From Methylobacteriaceae bacterium (GTDB lineage: Bacteria > Pseudomonadota > Alphaproteobacteria > Rhizobiales > Beijerinckiaceae), in assembly GCA_020638195.1 (NCBI GenBank), contig JACKJC010000002.1, forward strand, positions 496,001 to 560,000: 64,000 bases of DNA, in the 5' to 3' direction. Under the pieces are notes generated by a model, which saw nothing but the letters and a program-made list of their open reading frames with translations, was not told the origin of the DNA and did not search any database. Below are positions 45,293 through 54,172 of this stretch, in pieces. The first letter of the stretch is position 1. Every line of letters starts with the position of its first letter. The position numbers and the translations under genes are program-made.

Positions 45293-45829
45293 ACATGTTT
45301 CCGGCAGGCCGTCGGACGGTTTGGTGGGGCGCGAGCAGCGGGCGGCGAAGGCGCGTCCTTCAGGCGGCGCGAAATAGAGGTCTTCGCCCTGATAGGGCGA
45401 GCCGTCCTGGAAGACGCGCTTGATCAGCCCCTCCTCGGTCTCCTCCACGCCCGGCTCGAGAAAGCGGGCATAGAGCAAGCCGACGAGGTCTGCCGGGTCC
45501 ATCTTTCGATCCGGGCGCGCGAAGGTGAAAAACACCAGCGCTTTCTTGCCGGAGCCGTCGGCCTCGGCGAGCGGGGTCACGCTGTCGCCGGCGGGCCGGA
45601 AATCGGGGAAGGTCGCGGCGAGTTCCAGAGTCTCGAACCGACCGCCCGACTGACCGCCGCCGAAACGCGCATATGCCGGGGCATAAGCCAGCGTGATATC
45701 GCCGATGGTGGTGACGACGAGCGCCCGGTTCTGGTTGGCGCGTTGCGTGATATACCAGCCAAGCGCGCCGGAGCCCGCGACCAGAGCGGCGCCGAAGGCG
45801 TAGACGAGAAGGCGGGCGCGACGCGACAT
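45170..45829 (-). CDS. Membrane-anchored periplasmic protein of unknown function
   Basis: 219 residues. One N-terminal membrane helix (about 8-28, signal-anchor type) with a basic cytoplasmic end MSRRAR. The rest is a soluble region with one Cys pair (AARCSRP and ETCLAV) and no domain I recognise. It diverges from hisI with 42 bp between. Start ATG gives the full anchor. Confidence 0.72.
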   Translation of the reverse strand: MSRRARLLVYAFGAALVAGSGALGWYITQRANQNRALVVTTIGDITLAYAPAYARFGGGQSGGRFETLELAATFPDFRPAGDSVTPLAEADGSGKKALVFFTFARPDRKMDPADLVGLLYARFLEPGVEETEEGLIKRVFQDGSPYQGEDLYFAPPEGRAFAARCSRPTKPSDGLPETCLAVFREGGLDISIRFGRPLLARWEQLAPGARALTQTMRAR

Positions 45830-45871
45830 GCGGCGCGACTATGACAGATTCGCTGACGTGAAGGATGGACC

Positions 45872-46279
45872 ATGGCGGGCGCGGGCTTCGCTGAGATCAA
45901 GGACAAGGGCGAACTCGAGGAGGGCGGGGTCTTCGCGCCGCGCTTCGATGCAGCTGGGCTCATCGTGTGCATGACGGTCGAGGCCTCGACCAGCGAACCG
46001 CTGATGCTCGCCTACATGAGCGCGGAATCGCTGCGGCTGACGCTCGAGACGGGGATTGCGCATTACTGGTCCCGTTCGCGCAATGCGCTCTGGCGCAAGG
46101 GCGATACGTCCGGCCAGACGCAACGGGTCGTCGAAATCCGCGTCGATTGCGACCAGGATGCGATCCTGCTGCGCGTCGAAGCGGGTGGCGACGGCGGCGC
46201 CTGCCATACCGGCCGCAAGTCCTGCTTTTATCGCGCTGTCGACCCCGCCACCGGCGCGCTCAAGTTCATAGACCACTAA
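45872..46279 (+). CDS. hisI: Phosphoribosyl-AMP cyclohydrolase
   Basis: 135 residues. Third step of histidine biosynthesis, zinc- and magnesium-dependent. Family motifs: AYMSAESLRLTLETG, HYWSRSRNALWRKGDTSG, and the metal-binding EIRVDCDQDAILLRV with GACHTGRKSCFYR. It lacks the HisE domain, as is usual in Alphaproteobacteria. ATG 45872 precedes the conserved core normally. A patatin gene follows, a conserved neighbour in the order. Confidence 0.96.
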   Translation: MAGAGFAEIKDKGELEEGGVFAPRFDAAGLIVCMTVEASTSEPLMLAYMSAESLRLTLETGIAHYWSRSRNALWRKGDTSGQTQRVVEIRVDCDQDAILLRVEAGGDGGACHTGRKSCFYRAVDPATGALKFIDH

Positions 46280-46394
46280 CGATGCTGGAACTTTCGCGTT
46301 TACACGCCATTTTATTAATGATCTAGCGACACTGCCGGATCAGCCTTCGCAAAGGAGGAAACGGGGGACAACCCCATGCCCAGCGAGACCGGCC

Positions 46395-47465
46395 ATGATG
46401 TCGTTCATGCGTAAAGCCCAGTCGATGTGGAACGACGAGAGCGGAGCGGCCGCGCCTCTGGCGCCCGCGCGAGCGCCGGTCGCGACGCCTGCGGGGCAGG
46501 GCGCGCGACGGCCGAAGATCGGACTGGCGCTCGGCGCGGGTGCGGCGCGCGGCTGGTGCCATATCGGCATTCTCAGGGAATTCGAGGCGGCTGGGCTCAA
46601 GCCCGACATCGTCGCCGGCACGTCGATCGGCGCACTGGTCGGGGGCTGCTATGCGGCGGACGAGCTCGATGCGGTCGAACGGTTCAGCCTGTCTCTGTCG
46701 CGCCGTCGCGTCTTGTCGCTGCTTGATCTGTCGTTTTCCGGCGGCGGAATTTTCTCAGGCGCACGATTGCGCGAAAAGCTCGAGGCCGCGCTGGTCGGTC
46801 GGACGATCGAGGGATTACGCGTTCCGTTCGCCGCTGTCGCAACCGAGATTTCGACCGGACATGAAATTTGGCTTCGCTCCGGACCGCTCGCGCGCGCTTT
46901 GAACGCGTCCTATGCCTTGCCGGGCTTGCTCGAGCCGTTGAATGTCGATGGACGCTGGCTGTTCGATGGCGCGCTGGTCAATCCAATTCCCGTTTCGGTG
47001 TGCCGCGCGCTCGGCGCCGACATCGTGATCGCCGTGAACGTCGTTTCGGATTCCATGTTCCGTGGCACCGTCATCGGCGATCGCAACGTCGGAGACGAGA
47101 CGACGGACGTTCTGGCCAAGAAAGTCGAGGATGTCGCGGGCCGAGGCTGGCTCGGCGGCGTCGCTTCGCCGACCGCTCTGATCAAGCGTCGGCTGCGACG
47201 CGGCGCGCATGACGGGCCGGGCGTCGCCTCGGTCATGCTCGACGCCTTTTCGATCACGCAGGACCGCATAGCGCGCTCGCGCCTGGCCGGCGATCCGCCC
47301 GACGTGTTGATCAATGCGCGGCTCGAAAAATTCGGCCTGTTCGACTTTCATCGCGCGGGCGAGATGATCGAGATCGGCCGAGATATCGCGCGTCGGCGCC
47401 TGCCCGACATTCTCGAACATGCGAACATGAGCGACGCGGCGGACCGCGCCGTGACGCCGACTTGA
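46395..47465 (+). CDS. Patatin-like phospholipase (RssA-type)
   Basis: 356 residues. Oxyanion segment LALGAGAARGWCHIG (44-58), nucleophile Ser77 in GTSIG and catalytic Asp191 in DGA, giving the Ser-Asp dyad of patatin lipases. The extra N-terminal about 38 residues are Ala/Pro-rich and disordered-looking. It should hydrolyse acyl ester bonds in membrane lipids or lysolipids (family knowledge). ATG 46395 is part of ATGATG; the position of hisI upstream is conserved in related bacteria. Confidence 0.9.
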   Translation: MMSFMRKAQSMWNDESGAAAPLAPARAPVATPAGQGARRPKIGLALGAGAARGWCHIGILREFEAAGLKPDIVAGTSIGALVGGCYAADELDAVERFSLSLSRRRVLSLLDLSFSGGGIFSGARLREKLEAALVGRTIEGLRVPFAAVATEISTGHEIWLRSGPLARALNASYALPGLLEPLNVDGRWLFDGALVNPIPVSVCRALGADIVIAVNVVSDSMFRGTVIGDRNVGDETTDVLAKKVEDVAGRGWLGGVASPTALIKRRLRRGAHDGPGVASVMLDAFSITQDRIARSRLAGDPPDVLINARLEKFGLFDFHRAGEMIEIGRDIARRRLPDILEHANMSDAADRAVTPT

Positions 47466-47521
47466 AGCAACCGGCGCCTTCATTCACGCTCGCGTGACGA
47501 AGCGAGCGGGCGGGAGGGTGC

Positions 47522-48202
47522 ATGAAAGCGATTGCGTCTGCGGCCGTGGCCCTGATCTTGGGTTGGAGCGCAGCAAGCGCGCAGTCGCCTCCGACGCCGG
47601 GCGAACTGGCTGCATATGGCGGCTTGCATGCGGCGGCGGCGCGCGGCGCTGTTGAAGCCGTTCGCATGCTGGCGTCTGCAGGCGGGCTCGACGCGCGAGA
47701 CGCGAACGGCCGCACGCCGCTCCATGTCGCGACTTTTCAGCGACATCCTGATGCGGTGAAGGCGTTGATCGCCGTCGGCGCGAACCACGCCCTGCTTGAC
47801 AACCAGCGCTATGACGCCGTGTCGATCGCCGCAGTGCAGGACGACGAGCCGACATTGCGTGCGCTGTTCGACGCCGGCGCGAGCGCCAAGCTGACGACGA
47901 GCGTCTATGACGGCACCGCGCTGATCGCCGCAGCCCATCTCGGACATGATGGCGTCGTGCGCCACCTGATCCGCGCTGGGGCGCCGCTCGACCATTTGAA
48001 CAATCTCGGCTGGACGGCCCTGATCGAAGCCGTGATCCTCGGCGATGGCGGCAGCCGTCACGTCGCAACCGTGCGCGCGCTCGTCGATGCCGGCGCCAAC
48101 CGCGACATTGCCGACCGGCAAGGCGTCACGCCGCTGCAGCACGCGCGGGCGCGCGGCTATTCTGAGATTGTTGCGCTCCTTGCGAAGCGCGCGGCGAAAT
48201 AG
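47522..48202 (+). CDS. Exported ankyrin-repeat protein
   Basis: 226 residues. Signal peptide (about 1-20) followed by about five ankyrin repeats: GGLHAAAARGAVEAVRML, NGRTPLHVATFQRHPDAVKAL, the block around DDEPTLRALFDAGA, GTALIAAAHLGHDGVVRHLI and GVTPLQHARARGYSEIVALL. Ankyrin repeats bind proteins, so it is probably a periplasmic interaction module. The partner is unknown. It starts 56 bp after the patatin gene. Confidence 0.88.
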   Translation: MKAIASAAVALILGWSAASAQSPPTPGELAAYGGLHAAAARGAVEAVRMLASAGGLDARDANGRTPLHVATFQRHPDAVKALIAVGANHALLDNQRYDAVSIAAVQDDEPTLRALFDAGASAKLTTSVYDGTALIAAAHLGHDGVVRHLIRAGAPLDHLNNLGWTALIEAVILGDGGSRHVATVRALVDAGANRDIADRQGVTPLQHARARGYSEIVALLAKRAAK

Positions 48203-48226
48203 TCCGTCGCGCGTCGCCCCGCCAGC

Positions 48227-48658
48227 TCAGGCGCTCGCGATATATTCGCGCAGCGCCTTGTGCTCGCTCTCGATCGCTTCGAGCCGGATCTTCACGACGT
48301 CGCCAATCGAGATCACTCCAGCGAGTTTGCCGTCGCGCAGAACCGGCAAGTGACGGATCCGGCTTTCGGTCATGACGCCCATCGTCGTTTCGATCGGCTG
48401 ATCCTCGGTCGCGGTGATGACCTTGGCGGTCATGTGCCGGGCGACCTGATCGCCGAGCGCGGCGCCGCCGCTGGACGATACCGCGCGCACGATGTCGCGC
48501 TCCGAGAGAATGCCGAGGACGGCGCGGGACGAGTCGGAAACGACGACCGCGCCGATGCGGTTGCGGCAAAGTATATCGGCGGCGTCGCGCAGGGTGAGGT
48601 GCGGCTCCACAGTCACCACATCGCGCCCCTTGATCGCGAGTATGCGTGCGACAGTCAT
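48227..48658 (-). CDS. CBS-domain pair protein
   Basis: 143 residues, two CBS motifs (about 15-65 and 75-130): DAADILCRNRIGAVVVSD with GILSERDIVRAV, then MGVMTESRIRHLPVLRDG with GVISIGDVVKIR. CBS pairs bind adenine nucleotides. The target protein is not identifiable. ATG 48656-48658. Convergent with the ankyrin gene (24 bp). Confidence 0.92.
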   Translation of the reverse strand: MTVARILAIKGRDVVTVEPHLTLRDAADILCRNRIGAVVVSDSSRAVLGILSERDIVRAVSSSGGAALGDQVARHMTAKVITATEDQPIETTMGVMTESRIRHLPVLRDGKLAGVISIGDVVKIRLEAIESEHKALREYIASA

Positions 48659-48734
48659 TGCTGGCCTCTTGCTGTTTGTGTCCTCGCCCAGACGGTTTCG
48701 TGACCGTCTTTTTTGGAAGGATGCGCCGCTTCTT

Positions 48735-49565
48735 TCAGGTGTGCAAGCCGCTTTCACGACCACCTGCGGCGTGCGCTCCGTTCACATCGGGACGATCGAA
48801 AAGTCGGAAGCCAAAAAAGCCGGCGAGGAATCCCCCGATATGCGCTTCCCACGCGATTGATGCGCCGTCCGAGCCTATCGGGGCGACGGCACCGAACAGA
48901 AAATTGGCGGCGAACCAGAGGACGATGAATGTCACGGTTCGCTTGTCTACGAACAAGGCGCGCAGCGGCGGCGCGGGGCGACGGTAGGCTGCCAGGTCCC
49001 GTGGCGGAGCAAAGCCGCCGCCGAGCGGGCCGCCCGGCGCGAAGGCGAAGCGCACGGCGGCGCCCATTGCTCCCGATATGGCGGCCGAGGCGCCGACAAC
49101 GGGCTGCAGGCCGAGCGGATGCGCCATGTAGAAGGCGAGAGCGCCCGCGATCGAGGCGAAGGCATAGAAGAGGAGAAAGCGAACAGCGCCGAAGCGTCTG
49201 CAGACCGCCGTTCCAAAGGCGAGCAGCCAGACTCCGTTGACGGCGATGTGCGTGAAGCCGCCATGGAGGAAAGAATAGGTCAGCGGCGTCCACCAGCGTG
49301 GCGCCAGACCGATCAGCAAAGCGACTTCCTCCGAAGACGCCTCGCCGCGTTCGACTGCCGCCCGCGCGGCGCGCCATATGTCTTCGGATGCAAAGCTCGC
49401 GCTGAAATTGGCCGGCGTGAAGGCGAAGTCGGCGACCAGGCGGAAATCTACGTCAGGCTCCAGCATCTGGCGGAACAGGTGAACGAGGACCAGGATCAGA
49501 ATGATGGCCAATGCGCCATCCCCGCCGCGGGCGAATTGCCGTTCAGAATCGGGGACCTGCGTCAT
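48735..49565 (-). CDS. Rhomboid-family intramembrane serine protease
   Basis: 276 residues, about six hydrophobic segments. Family marks: HGGFTHIAVN (His101, His106, Asn110), catalytic Ser160 in GASAAISG and catalytic His242 in WEAHIGGFLAG. The catalytic dyad looks intact, so intramembrane cleavage of single-pass proteins is expected. ATG 49563-49565 precedes a soluble N-terminus. The loop of about residues 175-205 is Pro/Gly-rich. Confidence 0.9.
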   Translation of the reverse strand: MTQVPDSERQFARGGDGALAIILILVLVHLFRQMLEPDVDFRLVADFAFTPANFSASFASEDIWRAARAAVERGEASSEEVALLIGLAPRWWTPLTYSFLHGGFTHIAVNGVWLLAFGTAVCRRFGAVRFLLFYAFASIAGALAFYMAHPLGLQPVVGASAAISGAMGAAVRFAFAPGGPLGGGFAPPRDLAAYRRPAPPLRALFVDKRTVTFIVLWFAANFLFGAVAPIGSDGASIAWEAHIGGFLAGFFGFRLFDRPDVNGAHAAGGRESGLHT

Positions 49566-49911
49566 CGGGAGATAGCACCGGGGAAGAACCTGAGCCGGGT
49601 TCTTCCCCTCGAACGAGGAGCCTTCCGCCACCGCCTGACATCCGCGCACAAACGCTCGTGTCCACCGATGTGCCACGTTGCGGGACAACACGACCCGCGG
49701 CGCTCGCGACACTGCCCGGAGCCAAGAGCGTAAGTCGCGGCGTCTTCATTGATTTTTCTCACTGTTGAACCGAATGCGCAACAGATACGGTTCGTTAGCG
49801 TTAACGCGCCCCGCGATGGCACGCGCCCTGCTGTTGTCGGCGATGGCGCAGATGGGCCGTCCCGTCTGTGCCGAATGAAAACATGCCGGTTCAGGCAGGG
49901 CGCGACGAAAA
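49566..49911. other. Divergent intergenic region between rhomboid and PAS_5 genes
   Basis: 346 bp without a credible gene. An A+T-rich patch around 49742-49800 contains an inverted GAACCG/CGGTTC pair (about 49767-49793) and GTTAGCGTTAACG. These are plausible promoter/operator elements for the PAS_5 gene, but no consensus is strong enough to call. Confidence 0.4.
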
Positions 49912-50505
49912 ATGAGACAACAGGCGACGCGGGAACTCTATTCGTATTGGAACGGGCTGCGCCGTCAGCGAGCGGCGCCCGATCGAGCCGAAATCGATCC
50001 TTCCGCGATACGCGCGGTCCTTTCCGATACTTTCATGATCGAGGCCGATCGTGACGGTCTGTTTCCGCTGCGGCTGAGCGGCGCGCGTATCAATGCCCTG
50101 TGGGCGCGGGATCTCAAGGGACGTTCCTTTCTCGATCTCTGGGGGCCCGACCACGCCAATGTCGCCGCCGTCCTCCTGACCGTCATGGATGGCGCCTGTC
50201 CGGTTGTCGCCGGCGCGCAATCCGTGCTCGCAGGTCGCGCGCCCATCGATCTGGAATTACTTCTGCTGCCGCTCAGGCATCACGGACGCACACATGCGCG
50301 CGTGCTGGGATCGCTGGCTGCTGCGCATCGGCCCGAATGGGTGGGGTTGCTGCCGATCGAGCGACTGGAATTGCGATCACTGCGCATACTTTCGAGCGCC
50401 CGCCAGTCGAGCGACCTGCCGTTGATGCCGCGCCCCGCGAGCGCGATGGATCGACGCAGGCGGGTGCAGCCAAGTCTCAGGCTGATAGAGGGTGGATTGT
50501 CGTGA
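49912..50505 (+). CDS. PAS_5-family protein
   Basis: 197 residues. The PAS_5 core is ELYSYWNGLRRQRAAPDRAE, then LSDTFMIEAD, FPLRLSGARINALWARDLKG and LLPLRHHGRTHARVLGSL. This family is common in Hyphomicrobiales as single-domain PAS proteins without an output domain. Ligand and partner are unknown. It is followed, after a 117-bp gap, by a tandem PilZ gene on the same strand. Confidence 0.85.
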   Translation: MRQQATRELYSYWNGLRRQRAAPDRAEIDPSAIRAVLSDTFMIEADRDGLFPLRLSGARINALWARDLKGRSFLDLWGPDHANVAAVLLTVMDGACPVVAGAQSVLAGRAPIDLELLLLPLRHHGRTHARVLGSLAAAHRPEWVGLLPIERLELRSLRILSSARQSSDLPLMPRPASAMDRRRRVQPSLRLIEGGLS

Positions 50506-50622
50506 CGTCATTTGATCGACAAATTTCTTTACCGAACACTTGTGTCTCGTCTCGATGGGTAAGCGCGTATTAACCAAGCCGTCCTAGAGTTCGTCGCATC
50601 ACGCGTGCGAAGAGGACAGGTC

Positions 50623-51231
50623 TTGTCGCTGCCAGTTTCGAGAACGGGTCCGAGAGCGGCCGAGCGACGGCGCCATCAGCGCGTCAAAGTGTCAATTGCT
50701 GGCCGGTACATGCTCGAAAGCAAGCAGGAATTTCCCTGCAGGACCGTCGATGCTTCACCGGGCGGGCTGCTGGTCGCGGGTCCCGCCAAGGGGTCGATCG
50801 GGGAACGCGTCGTTTTCTATTTCGAGGAACTCGGTCGACTCGAAGGCATGATCGTCCGTCACGTCGACATTGGATTTGCTGTCGCCTTGATGCTTCCAGC
50901 CAGCAAGCGCGAGCGGGTGGCCGACCTGCTGACCTGGATGGCCAACAGCGATAACGAAGATGGTTCGGCCAGCCGCCGGCACAAGCGAATCGCGCCAAAA
51001 CGGAAGAATGCCGAGATGCTGACTGAAGGCGGCAAGACGCTGCGCGTGGAAGTCGTCGACGTCTCGGTGTCTGGCGTGGGCCTGAAATGCGCGACGCTGC
51101 CGCCAGTCGGCTCGCGGGTCGAAATCGGACGCCGCTCTGGTCGCGTTGTGCGTCATTTCAACGGCGGCCTTGCCGTCGAATTCTCGCGTCTCATCCCGAT
51201 CGAGGAGTTCGACGAGGATATCGTTCTTTAG
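50623..51231 (+). CDS. Tandem PilZ-domain protein
   Basis: 202 residues with two PilZ domains. Domain 1 has ERRRHQRVKV, then the D-x-S-x-x-G motif DASPGG. Domain 2 has SRRHKRIAPK and DVSVSG. Both RxxxR and D/NxSxxG elements required for c-di-GMP binding are present in each. TTG 50623 was chosen because AGAGGA lies 6 bases upstream; GTG 50605 is an alternative adding 6 residues. No effector domain, so it probably acts by binding a partner on c-di-GMP loading (inference). Confidence 0.85.
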   Translation: MSLPVSRTGPRAAERRRHQRVKVSIAGRYMLESKQEFPCRTVDASPGGLLVAGPAKGSIGERVVFYFEELGRLEGMIVRHVDIGFAVALMLPASKRERVADLLTWMANSDNEDGSASRRHKRIAPKRKNAEMLTEGGKTLRVEVVDVSVSGVGLKCATLPPVGSRVEIGRRSGRVVRHFNGGLAVEFSRLIPIEEFDEDIVL

Positions 51232-51241
51232 CTTGGGGTCT

Positions 51242-51943
51242 TCAGGGCTTCACGCCCGCCCAGACTCCCGTGTCGATGCGGTTGAGAAGCGGCTTGCGCT
51301 CCAGTGTCGCCAGGTAATCTTCGGTGGCCTTTCGGGCGCCCGCGAATGTTCCATAGTCGTCGATGATGAGAACGCCGCCGGGAACGAGCTTCGGATAGTG
51401 GCCGTTCAGCGCGGCCGACGTTGACGAGTAGAAGTCCGTGTCGAGCCTCAGCAAAGCGACATCGCCGACTTCGAGCGTCGGGATCGTCTTTTCGACCTCG
51501 CCCTTCACAAACGTATATCCATCCACCCCGCCCAGATGGCGGGTGATGTGTTCCTTGATTGTCACTTCGTAGTTCGGTAGCGGCGCGACGGTTCGGATGG
51601 CGCGTCCGAGGAACGTGTCCGCCGTACCCATGGGCGGACCGCAGAACGTGTCGAGCAGAATGATCGGCAGGTCGAGCTGCAGATGCCTGCGCATCAGGCC
51701 CATGAAGATCGCAATGCCGCCCAGGAAGCATCCGCTCTCGACGGCGCAGCCGGCGATGCGATTGCGCGCTATGTAATTGATGGACTGGAAGACATTGTAG
51801 AATCCGGCGACGTGGACAAGCGAATAGTCCTTCGAGGCTTCATAGAAGCGCCAGAAGGTCTCATCCTCGATCTCTGGATGGTGTTGGCGTTTGCGCTCGC
51901 GCATGCCATCGATTTTCGGGAAAAGATCCCGCGAGAGCCGCAT
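51242..51943 (-). CDS. TylF/MycF-type (macrocin O-methyltransferase-like) methyltransferase
   Basis: 233 residues. S-adenosylmethionine-binding fold with the TylF features: ESGCFLGGIAIFMGLMRR, LLDTFCGPP, LLRLDTDFYSSTSAAL and GGVLIIDDYGTFAGARKA. TylF-like enzymes are metal-dependent sugar/antibiotic O-methyltransferases; this copy probably methylates a surface sugar or small molecule (inference). The glycine motif is atypical (SGCFLGG). ATG 51941-51943; no strong ribosome-binding site seen. Ends 10 bp past the PilZ stop, convergent. Confidence 0.82.
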   Translation of the reverse strand: MRLSRDLFPKIDGMRERKRQHHPEIEDETFWRFYEASKDYSLVHVAGFYNVFQSINYIARNRIAGCAVESGCFLGGIAIFMGLMRRHLQLDLPIILLDTFCGPPMGTADTFLGRAIRTVAPLPNYEVTIKEHITRHLGGVDGYTFVKGEVEKTIPTLEVGDVALLRLDTDFYSSTSAALNGHYPKLVPGGVLIIDDYGTFAGARKATEDYLATLERKPLLNRIDTGVWAGVKP

Positions 51944-51951
51944 CGTCCAGA

Positions 51952-52485
51952 CTAGTCCTCGATTTTTTTCAGGCCATGGCGAAACCGCTTCGCGCGAGAC
52001 GCATAGACGCCGGCGATCATCCGGCCCATGGCGGCCCCTTTTTCGTCGAGTGTGCGCACTGCTTTTGCCGGCGCGCCAACGATGAGCGAATTGTCCGGAA
52101 ACTCCTTGCCTTCGGTCACGAGCGCATTTGCGCCGACGAGGCAGTTCTTGCCGATCTTCGCGCCATTGAGAATGGTAGAACCCATGCCGACCAACGCGCC
52201 GTCGCCGATCGTGCAGCCGTGCAGAATGACGTTGTGGCCGATCGTGACGTCGGCCCCGAGCGTCAGCGCGAAGCCGGGATCGGTATGCAGAACGCAGCCA
52301 TCCTGTACGTTCGCGCGCGGGCCTATATCGATGAGATCGGTGTCGCCGCGTACTATGGCATTGAACCAGACGCTCGCGTCCTCGCCGATACGGACCTTGC
52401 CGATGACCTGGGCGCCGGGCGCCACGAAATATCGGCCGTCCGCAGGGAGTTCGGGGGAAACTTCGTCGAGGGCATAGATCGGCAT
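51952..52485 (-). CDS. Gamma-class carbonic anhydrase family protein
   Basis: 177 residues. Left-handed beta-helix of hexapeptide repeats. The three metal-binding histidines are in place: His67, His84 and His89 (VLHTDP, TIGHNVILHG). The family includes zinc or iron carbonic anhydrases and inactive relatives such as CaiE/YrdA. ATG 52483-52485 was preferred over in-frame starts further upstream. It precedes the TylF-like gene by 8 bp on the same strand. Confidence 0.92.
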   Translation of the reverse strand: MPIYALDEVSPELPADGRYFVAPGAQVIGKVRIGEDASVWFNAIVRGDTDLIDIGPRANVQDGCVLHTDPGFALTLGADVTIGHNVILHGCTIGDGALVGMGSTILNGAKIGKNCLVGANALVTEGKEFPDNSLIVGAPAKAVRTLDEKGAAMGRMIAGVYASRAKRFRHGLKKIED

Positions 52486-52558
52486 GAGAATCCTTCGTTC
52501 CGGTCGCACCATGCCACGCGAGTCGCGCGCCGATCAATGGCGCGCTCGCTCGCTCCGA

Positions 52559-53191
52559 TCAGGCCTTCGCCATGCTGAGAAAACGCACCTGTTCGGCGGG
52601 ATCGTCGCGGAACACGCCGGTAAACCGCGTCGTAACGGTCGAGGCTCCCTGCTTCCGCACCCCGCGCATCGACATGCACATGTGCTCGGCCTCGACATAG
52701 ACCGCGACGCCGCGCGGCTTGAGATGCGCCTCGATCGCTTCAACGATCTGCGCAGTCATGGCTTCCTGAGTTTGAAAGCGGCGCGCATACATGTCGACGA
52801 GCCGCGCGAGCTTCGACAGGCCGACGACGCCTTCGCTCGGAAAGTAGGCGACATGCGCCTTGCCGACGAACGGCACCATGTGATGCTCACAGTGCGAGGC
52901 GAAGGGAATATCGCGCACGAGCACCATGTCGTCGTAGCCGTCGACCTCCTCGAAAACGCGGTCGAGTATCTCGCCGGCGTCTTGCTGATAGCCGGCGAAC
53001 AATTCGCGATAGGCCTTCGCCACCCGCCGCGGGGTGTCGATCAGGCCTTCGCGCGTTGGGTCGTCTCCCGCATACGCAAGCAGCGTTCGCACTGCCGCTT
53101 CCGCCTCCTCCTGAGAGGGGAGCGGCGGTTTCTGTCGGGTGTCGATTTTGGAAACATTACGGGCGTTCAAGGACTTAACCACCGCATCCAT
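52559..53191 (-). CDS. folE: GTP cyclohydrolase I
   Basis: 210 residues. First step of tetrahydrofolate synthesis, GTP to dihydroneopterin triphosphate. Zinc-site motif FASHCEHHMVPF, substrate segment FPSEGVVGLSKLARLVDMYARR and CMSMRGVRKQGA confirm it. ATG 53189-53191. It diverges from the Fe-S scaffold-like gene across 129 bp. Confidence 0.97.
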   Translation of the reverse strand: MDAVVKSLNARNVSKIDTRQKPPLPSQEEAEAAVRTLLAYAGDDPTREGLIDTPRRVAKAYRELFAGYQQDAGEILDRVFEEVDGYDDMVLVRDIPFASHCEHHMVPFVGKAHVAYFPSEGVVGLSKLARLVDMYARRFQTQEAMTAQIVEAIEAHLKPRGVAVYVEAEHMCMSMRGVRKQGASTVTTRFTGVFRDDPAEQVRFLSMAKA

Positions 53192-53320
53192 GTGGAGCCT
53201 CCAATGGGGATTTCGAACCTTCGCCCGAAACATTCGTCGCCCTTCGCGGCAACGCGCCGGACGACTATATATGAGATAGGGCCGCGAGCCGAATTTCGCT
53301 AGCCCGAGGCGCCTGACCCA

Positions 53321-53770
53321 ATGCTTGACGACATCTACAACAAGCGCATCCTCGAACTGGCCGCGAACATTCCGCGGCTGGGGAGGCTCGAAAAGCCGGA
53401 CGCCAGCGCGTCGGCCCATTCGAAGCTCTGCGGTTCTACGGTTGCGGTCGATGTTCAGATCACTGACGGGCGCGTCGCCGACTTTGCGCATGACGTGAAG
53501 GCCTGCGCGCTGGGGCAGGCCTCCTCCTCGATCATGGCGCGCAATGTGATCGGCTCTACGCCGGAGGAATTGCGCGACCTGCGCGACGCCGTGCGGCGCA
53601 TGCTGAAAGAAAACGGGCCGCCGCCGGACGGCAAGTGGGCCGACATCGCGGCGCTCGAACCGGTTCGAAACTACAAGGCGCGCCACGCCTCGACGTTACT
53701 CACCTTCGAAGCGACCGCGCAGGCCGCGACCGAGGCGGAGGCGAAGCAGGCCGCCGGCGCGGCAGGCTAG
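53321..53770 (+). CDS. IscU/SufU-like iron-sulfur scaffold protein lacking the third cysteine
   Basis: 149 residues. NifU-N-like fold with Cys37 (SKLCGSTVAVDV) and Cys62 (VKACALGQASSS). The position of the third scaffold cysteine is Ser124 in YKARHASTLL. The C-terminal about 20 residues are Ala/Glu/Gln-rich. Canonical IscU/SufU uses three cysteines, so cluster assembly would need another ligand (inference). yidD starts 22 bp downstream; the pair is a conserved neighbourhood of related genomes. Confidence 0.88.
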   Translation: MLDDIYNKRILELAANIPRLGRLEKPDASASAHSKLCGSTVAVDVQITDGRVADFAHDVKACALGQASSSIMARNVIGSTPEELRDLRDAVRRMLKENGPPPDGKWADIAALEPVRNYKARHASTLLTFEATAQAATEAEAKQAAGAAG

Positions 53771-53792
53771 GCCACGTATCGGGCTGGATACG

Positions 53793-54134
53793 ATGCCAAA
53801 GGACGGTTTCACCTATCGCGGTCTGGGCGACACGCCGGCGCTTCTGGCGCGGGGCGCCATTCGCGGTTACCAGCTGACGCTCTCGGCCTTCATGGGACGC
53901 CAGTGTCGTCATTTGCCGAGCTGCTCGGATTTCACGAGCGAAGCCATCGGAAGGTTCGGCCTTTGGGGCGGCGGCTGGATGGGGTTCGCGCGCATCTGCC
54001 GTTGCCGACCAGGTGGGACCGCGGGGTTCGACCCCGTGCCCAAACGCCCGCCGGAAGGCGCGGATGCGCTGCATTTCTGGCGCTACGGCCAATGGCGCGG
54101 GCCGCTCGTTTGCGACGAGGTCGACCCACGCTAG
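53793..54134 (+). CDS. yidD: Membrane protein insertion efficiency factor YidD
   Basis: 113 residues. Family core YQLTLSAFMGRQCRHLPSCSDF, GFARICRCRPGGTAGFDPVP. YidD is a small peripheral/amphipathic membrane protein that assists YidC-dependent insertion. The Cys pair pattern (CRHLPSCSDF) is typical. ATG 53793. Confidence 0.95.
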   Translation: MPKDGFTYRGLGDTPALLARGAIRGYQLTLSAFMGRQCRHLPSCSDFTSEAIGRFGLWGGGWMGFARICRCRPGGTAGFDPVPKRPPEGADALHFWRYGQWRGPLVCDEVDPR

Positions 54135-54172
54135 CCGCCCGAGCCGGATGTTTGCGTTGTGCTGGATATGCT

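Noticed and set aside
50570..50576. TTAACCA and other TTAAC-like half-sites (also near 28734 and 31425) as CtrA sites
   Set aside because: Only half-sites are seen, without the spaced second half. Matches this short are expected by chance.
51242..52537. Single 431-codon gene combining TylF-type methyltransferase with upstream sequence
   Set aside because: The upstream half lies in a different frame from the gamma-carbonic anhydrase gene and has no homology; the methyltransferase starts at 51943.
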